Positions 14,063-16,146 of a stretch of 16,146 nt of DNA are shown in pieces; position 1 is the first letter of the stretch; every line of letters starts with the position of its first letter. The stretch is from JAUSIK01 sp964362915. GTDB taxonomy: Archaea > Nanobdellota > Nanobdellia > Pacearchaeales > GW2011-AR1. The notes below the pieces were generated by a model. It saw nothing but the letters and a program-made list of their open reading frames with translations, searched no databases and was not told where the DNA came from. The position numbers were made by a program, and so were the translations under genes. Location of the stretch: contig CAYIGH010000020.1 in NCBI GenBank assembly GCA_964362915.1, forward strand, positions 1 to 16,146, in the 5' to 3' direction.

Positions 14063-14127
14063 CTGTCCTCTTTTTTGTTATCATCATTAGAACTTTCTGC
14101 TTTAAATTCCTTTTGTTTTTTCGACAT
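14059..14127 (-). CDS. 22-residue charged leader peptide or mini-gene
   Basis: Begins MSKKQKEFKAESSNDDNKKE and ends in R22 before the TGA; wholly hydrophilic. Its stop overlaps the start of the 36-residue membrane protein (ATGA). It may be a real mini-protein or a leader whose translation delivers ribosomes to the next start. Divergent from the oxidoreductase gene. The call rests on the overlap and on lysine/glutamate-rich composition like that of the neighbours. Confidence 0.35.
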   Translation of the reverse strand: MSKKQKEFKAESSNDDNKKEDR

Positions 14128-14131
14128 AAGT

Positions 14132-14167
14132 TTTATAAAGAAGAGATTTAATAATTATATTGAGGTG
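14132..14167 (+). promoter_or_regulatory. Promoter and ribosome binding site of the FAD oxidoreductase
   Basis: TTTATAAA (14132-14139) is at -40 to -33, so the mRNA should have a leader of about 10-12 bases. That leader carries GAGGTG (14162-14167), four bases before the ATG. This leadered arrangement differs from most genes in the window. Confidence 0.5.
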
Positions 14168-14171
14168 AAAA

Positions 14172-15458
14172 ATGCTTCTTGAAAACTGGCTTTATACAGG
14201 TACTTTGAATATAAAAACAAAATATTGTCCGCCCTTAAAAGAAAATATTAAATCTGACTGTCTTGTAATTGGCGGCGGTTTCGCAGGATTGCATGCCGCA
14301 TTACGTCTTGTTGATGCAGGAAGAGAAGTTGTATTATTAGAGAAAAGGATATGCGGAGGAAGTTCATCTGGAAGAAGTGCAGGGTTTCTAACTCCTGAAA
14401 GTGAAGAAGATATGAGTCAATTAATAAATGTTTTAGGAGTTAAAGAGGCGAAATTAGTTTATAATATTCCATTTAGTGGAGTTAGATTGATTGTTGACAC
14501 AATAAAGAAAAATAAGTTTAATTGCGATTTCAGGAAACAGGATTCTCTTTATTTATCTATAAGCAAGGCGCATAATAAGTTTCTTGAAAATGATGTGAAA
14601 GTTAGAAATGAAATTGGATTGTCTTATAAATTATATGATAAAAAAAGTTTAAAGAAAATTCATCCAGGAAAGGGTTATATAATGGGGCTTAGTTATCCTG
14701 GTTCTTATGGAATAAACTCTTTCGCTTATACGCAAGAAATGAAAAATCTGCTTTTGTCAAAAGGTGTTAGGATATACGAGGATTCAGAAGTTCACAGAAT
14801 GGAGAAAAATACTGCTTTAACTCATCTCGGTTCTGTAAAGGCAGACAATATTATTATTTGCATGGATAAAATGAAAAAAGAATTCAATGAGGAAGTTTCA
14901 AAGAGATATTATCATATTCAAACTTTTGTAACTGTAAGCGAACCTTTAAGTGATAAGGAAATAAAAGTAATGTTTCCTCAAGGAGAAATGATGTGCTGGG
15001 ACACTAAAAATTTTTATATGTATTATAGGCCTATTGAAGGCAATCGTCTTATTTTAGGCGGTTCAACTTTAATGACGTCATATTATCCTAAATATTATTA
15101 TTCTCCCGGGCCAGTTAATTCTTTTATCAAAGAGCTTAAATATCGTTTTCCAGACATATCTGAGCTTGATTTTACTCATTATTGGATGGGATTGGTTGAT
15201 GTTACTAAGGATTTTACTCCTATTGTTGATTATGATAAAAATAATAAGTCTATTCAGTATGTTTTGGGTTGCGCAGGCCTTCCATGGGCGGCTTTTTGCG
15301 GTGATTATGTAGCAAGAAGAATTATTGATAAAAAGACAGAAGATTTGTCAAAATATTTTAATATGGACAGAAAATTCTTCATTTCTGAAAAGATTCAGAG
15401 ATATATAGGAAAGAGGTTGTCTTTTGCGCTTAGTCATTTACGAAAGATTTTGAGTTGA
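14172..15458 (+). CDS. FAD-dependent oxidoreductase, DAO family (PuuB/OrdL-like)
   Basis: A 428-residue flavoprotein of the D-amino-acid oxidase superfamily, the length of gamma-glutamylputrescine oxidase-like enzymes. Such enzymes oxidise an amine or amino group with FAD. Seen: the FAD-binding GGGFAG (34-39) with E57 at the end of the second strand for the ribose; the second family motif CGGSSSGRSAGF (61-72), equivalent to GwGASGRNGG; GNRLILGGSTL in the substrate half; and a C-terminal FAD-contact segment GCAGLPWAAFCGDYVARRI. The N-terminal preamble before the FAD fold is also usual. No signal peptide, so cytoplasmic. Substrate cannot be read from sequence; a polyamine or amino acid is a guess from the family. 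It stands alone and converges on the broken nucleotidyltransferase. Confidence 0.9.
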   Translation: MLLENWLYTGTLNIKTKYCPPLKENIKSDCLVIGGGFAGLHAALRLVDAGREVVLLEKRICGGSSSGRSAGFLTPESEEDMSQLINVLGVKEAKLVYNIPFSGVRLIVDTIKKNKFNCDFRKQDSLYLSISKAHNKFLENDVKVRNEIGLSYKLYDKKSLKKIHPGKGYIMGLSYPGSYGINSFAYTQEMKNLLLSKGVRIYEDSEVHRMEKNTALTHLGSVKADNIIICMDKMKKEFNEEVSKRYYHIQTFVTVSEPLSDKEIKVMFPQGEMMCWDTKNFYMYYRPIEGNRLILGGSTLMTSYYPKYYYSPGPVNSFIKELKYRFPDISELDFTHYWMGLVDVTKDFTPIVDYDKNNKSIQYVLGCAGLPWAAFCGDYVARRIIDKKTEDLSKYFNMDRKFFISEKIQRYIGKRLSFALSHLRKILS

Positions 15459-15467
15459 TTGATTTTT

Positions 15468-16113
15468 TTATTTTTCCTCTATTTTTATTATGGCATTAAG
15501 AATTTCAGTTGATTTTTTAATTAATTCTTCTTTATAGGAAGCTATGCTGAAAACTCCTTTTGGTTATACTTTTCAATATATTTATATCTCCTCTTAAAGA
15601 ATGAGTAATGACAGATTGAATGTTAATATTTTCAGAGAGTGCAACTATATCTCTTGTATCAGAGATTCTTCCACTATGGAGCTTCATTGCTATTAATAAT
15701 TCTTTTATCGGAACATGAAAGCTTATTGATTCTATACTTCTTATTTCAGAGCTTTGTTGAATATTATCAAAACTCCATGAAGCAGAGGTTGTTCTTGAGA
15801 CCAAACCGTTAATAAGCAAGTCTACACTAACAGGAAGGTCTTCTATCTTTTTTTCATAACGTATAAAATTTTCTCCATAAATTGTCGAGATTTCCTTTGA
15901 ATAGACTAATGAATAGCCCCGATCTTTTAATAATTCTTCAAATTTTGCTTTGTCTTCGTTTCTGATTATAAGATCCAAATCTACGGAAAACCTCTTTGAA
16001 ACTGTTGCAACGGCATACCCTCCAACTACTACAAATTGGAAATTAGAATTTCTTATTATTGTTAATAATTTTATTATCTCTCGTTCTCTTGATAATTACG
16101 AAGATATCTCCAT
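15468..16113 (-). pseudogene. Nucleotidyltransferase-fold gene, broken by nonsense codon and frameshift
   Basis: The nucleotidyltransferase signature VVVGGYAV followed by SVDLDL lies in an open frame that has no ATG upstream before a TAA (16098-16096). The only ATG in that frame, at 16113, is five codons before this stop. The frame then runs to 15532, where it ends early; the next frame continues KGVFSIASYKEELIKK... to a TAA at 15470-15468. A run of four A near 15563 where three would preserve the frame explains the second break. The intact product would be about 210 residues, of the kind with IDLPVSVDLL-type third strand (here LPVSVDLL) and a helical C-terminus. Translation from a TTG at 15978 would miss half the active site (GG), so the gene is probably dead. 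Related enzymes are often toxin-antitoxin parts. Confidence 0.75.
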
Positions 16114-16127
16114 CTTTTAAGATGGGG
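16108..16127. repeat. Dyad symmetry over the start of the broken nucleotidyltransferase
   Basis: CCATCTT (16110-16116) and AAGATGG (16119-16125) are perfect inverted arms around two bases, extendable outward by two more pairs, one a wobble. The left arm contains the ATG at 16113. With a two-base centre it is better as a protein-binding DNA site (operator) than as an RNA hairpin. Confidence 0.35.
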
Positions 16128-16146
16128 CAGTTTGCTCCCAGCTAAA

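Noticed and set aside
16046..16141. Leftward open frame at the right edge containing PILKDGDIFVIIKR
   Set aside because: It looks protein-like, but a TAG precedes it immediately and it has no start codon; it overlaps the nucleotidyltransferase N-terminus in another frame and cannot be judged without the sequence beyond the window.
1..16146. CRISPR array, insertion sequence or transposase
   Set aside because: No regularly spaced repeats with unique spacers and no transposase-like frame; the only mobile element supported is the intein.

Overview
The window looks like a piece of an AT-rich archaeal chromosome, most probably from a DPANN lineage of the Pacearchaeota/Woesearchaeota type. The evidence is a family B DNA polymerase and an archaeal-type FEN1 close together, promoters of archaeal TATA-box form placed so that most mRNAs should be leaderless (an AT-rich octamer at exactly -29 to -22 before nine start codons), many short proteins without recognisable family, and a bacterial-type GAPDH. 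The lineage call is inference; no rRNA or tRNA gene is present to confirm it.

Left part (1-2530): a leftward gene cut by the window edge (1-338); a gene-free stretch with a GC-richer patch of overlapping hairpins (about 420-545); a VapBC-type toxin-antitoxin pair (640-1279) whose promoter carries a 9-bp tandem repeat and whose toxin stop codon lies inside an 11-bp perfect hairpin; and a class I, bacterial-type glyceraldehyde-3-phosphate dehydrogenase (1389-2426).

Replication block (2534-9094): leftward, a family B DNA polymerase (3476-7003) with a 399-residue LAGLIDADG intein inserted in the polymerase active-site motif C, followed one base later by an APH-fold kinase gene that is frameshifted between its catalytic loop and its metal-binding aspartate (2534-3474). 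Rightward from the divergent promoter come two unrecognised genes (7120-7611, 7679-8056) and FEN1 (8087-9094). Polymerase and FEN1 both end in a short Q-x-K-L-F peptide resembling a sliding-clamp-binding tail, which suggests they are recruited by the same clamp.

Middle (9147-9921): a nucleotidyltransferase-fold gene overlapping a 68-codon basic partner, possibly a toxin-antitoxin-like pair.

Membrane block (9934-14127): a band 7/SPFH protein read leftward, then rightward a membrane-anchored protein and three polytopic membrane proteins (11807, 12524, 13245). The first two of these are clearly paralogous in their membrane core and the third is possibly so. Further leftward genes encode a two-helix membrane protein and two tiny overlapping products, one a 36-residue single-helix protein. 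This is the best candidate for an undescribed system: an envelope complex built from duplicated membrane subunits beside a membrane-scaffold protein.

Right end (14172-16113): a DAO-family FAD-dependent oxidoreductase, and a leftward nucleotidyltransferase gene that is broken by a nonsense codon near the start and a frameshift near the end.
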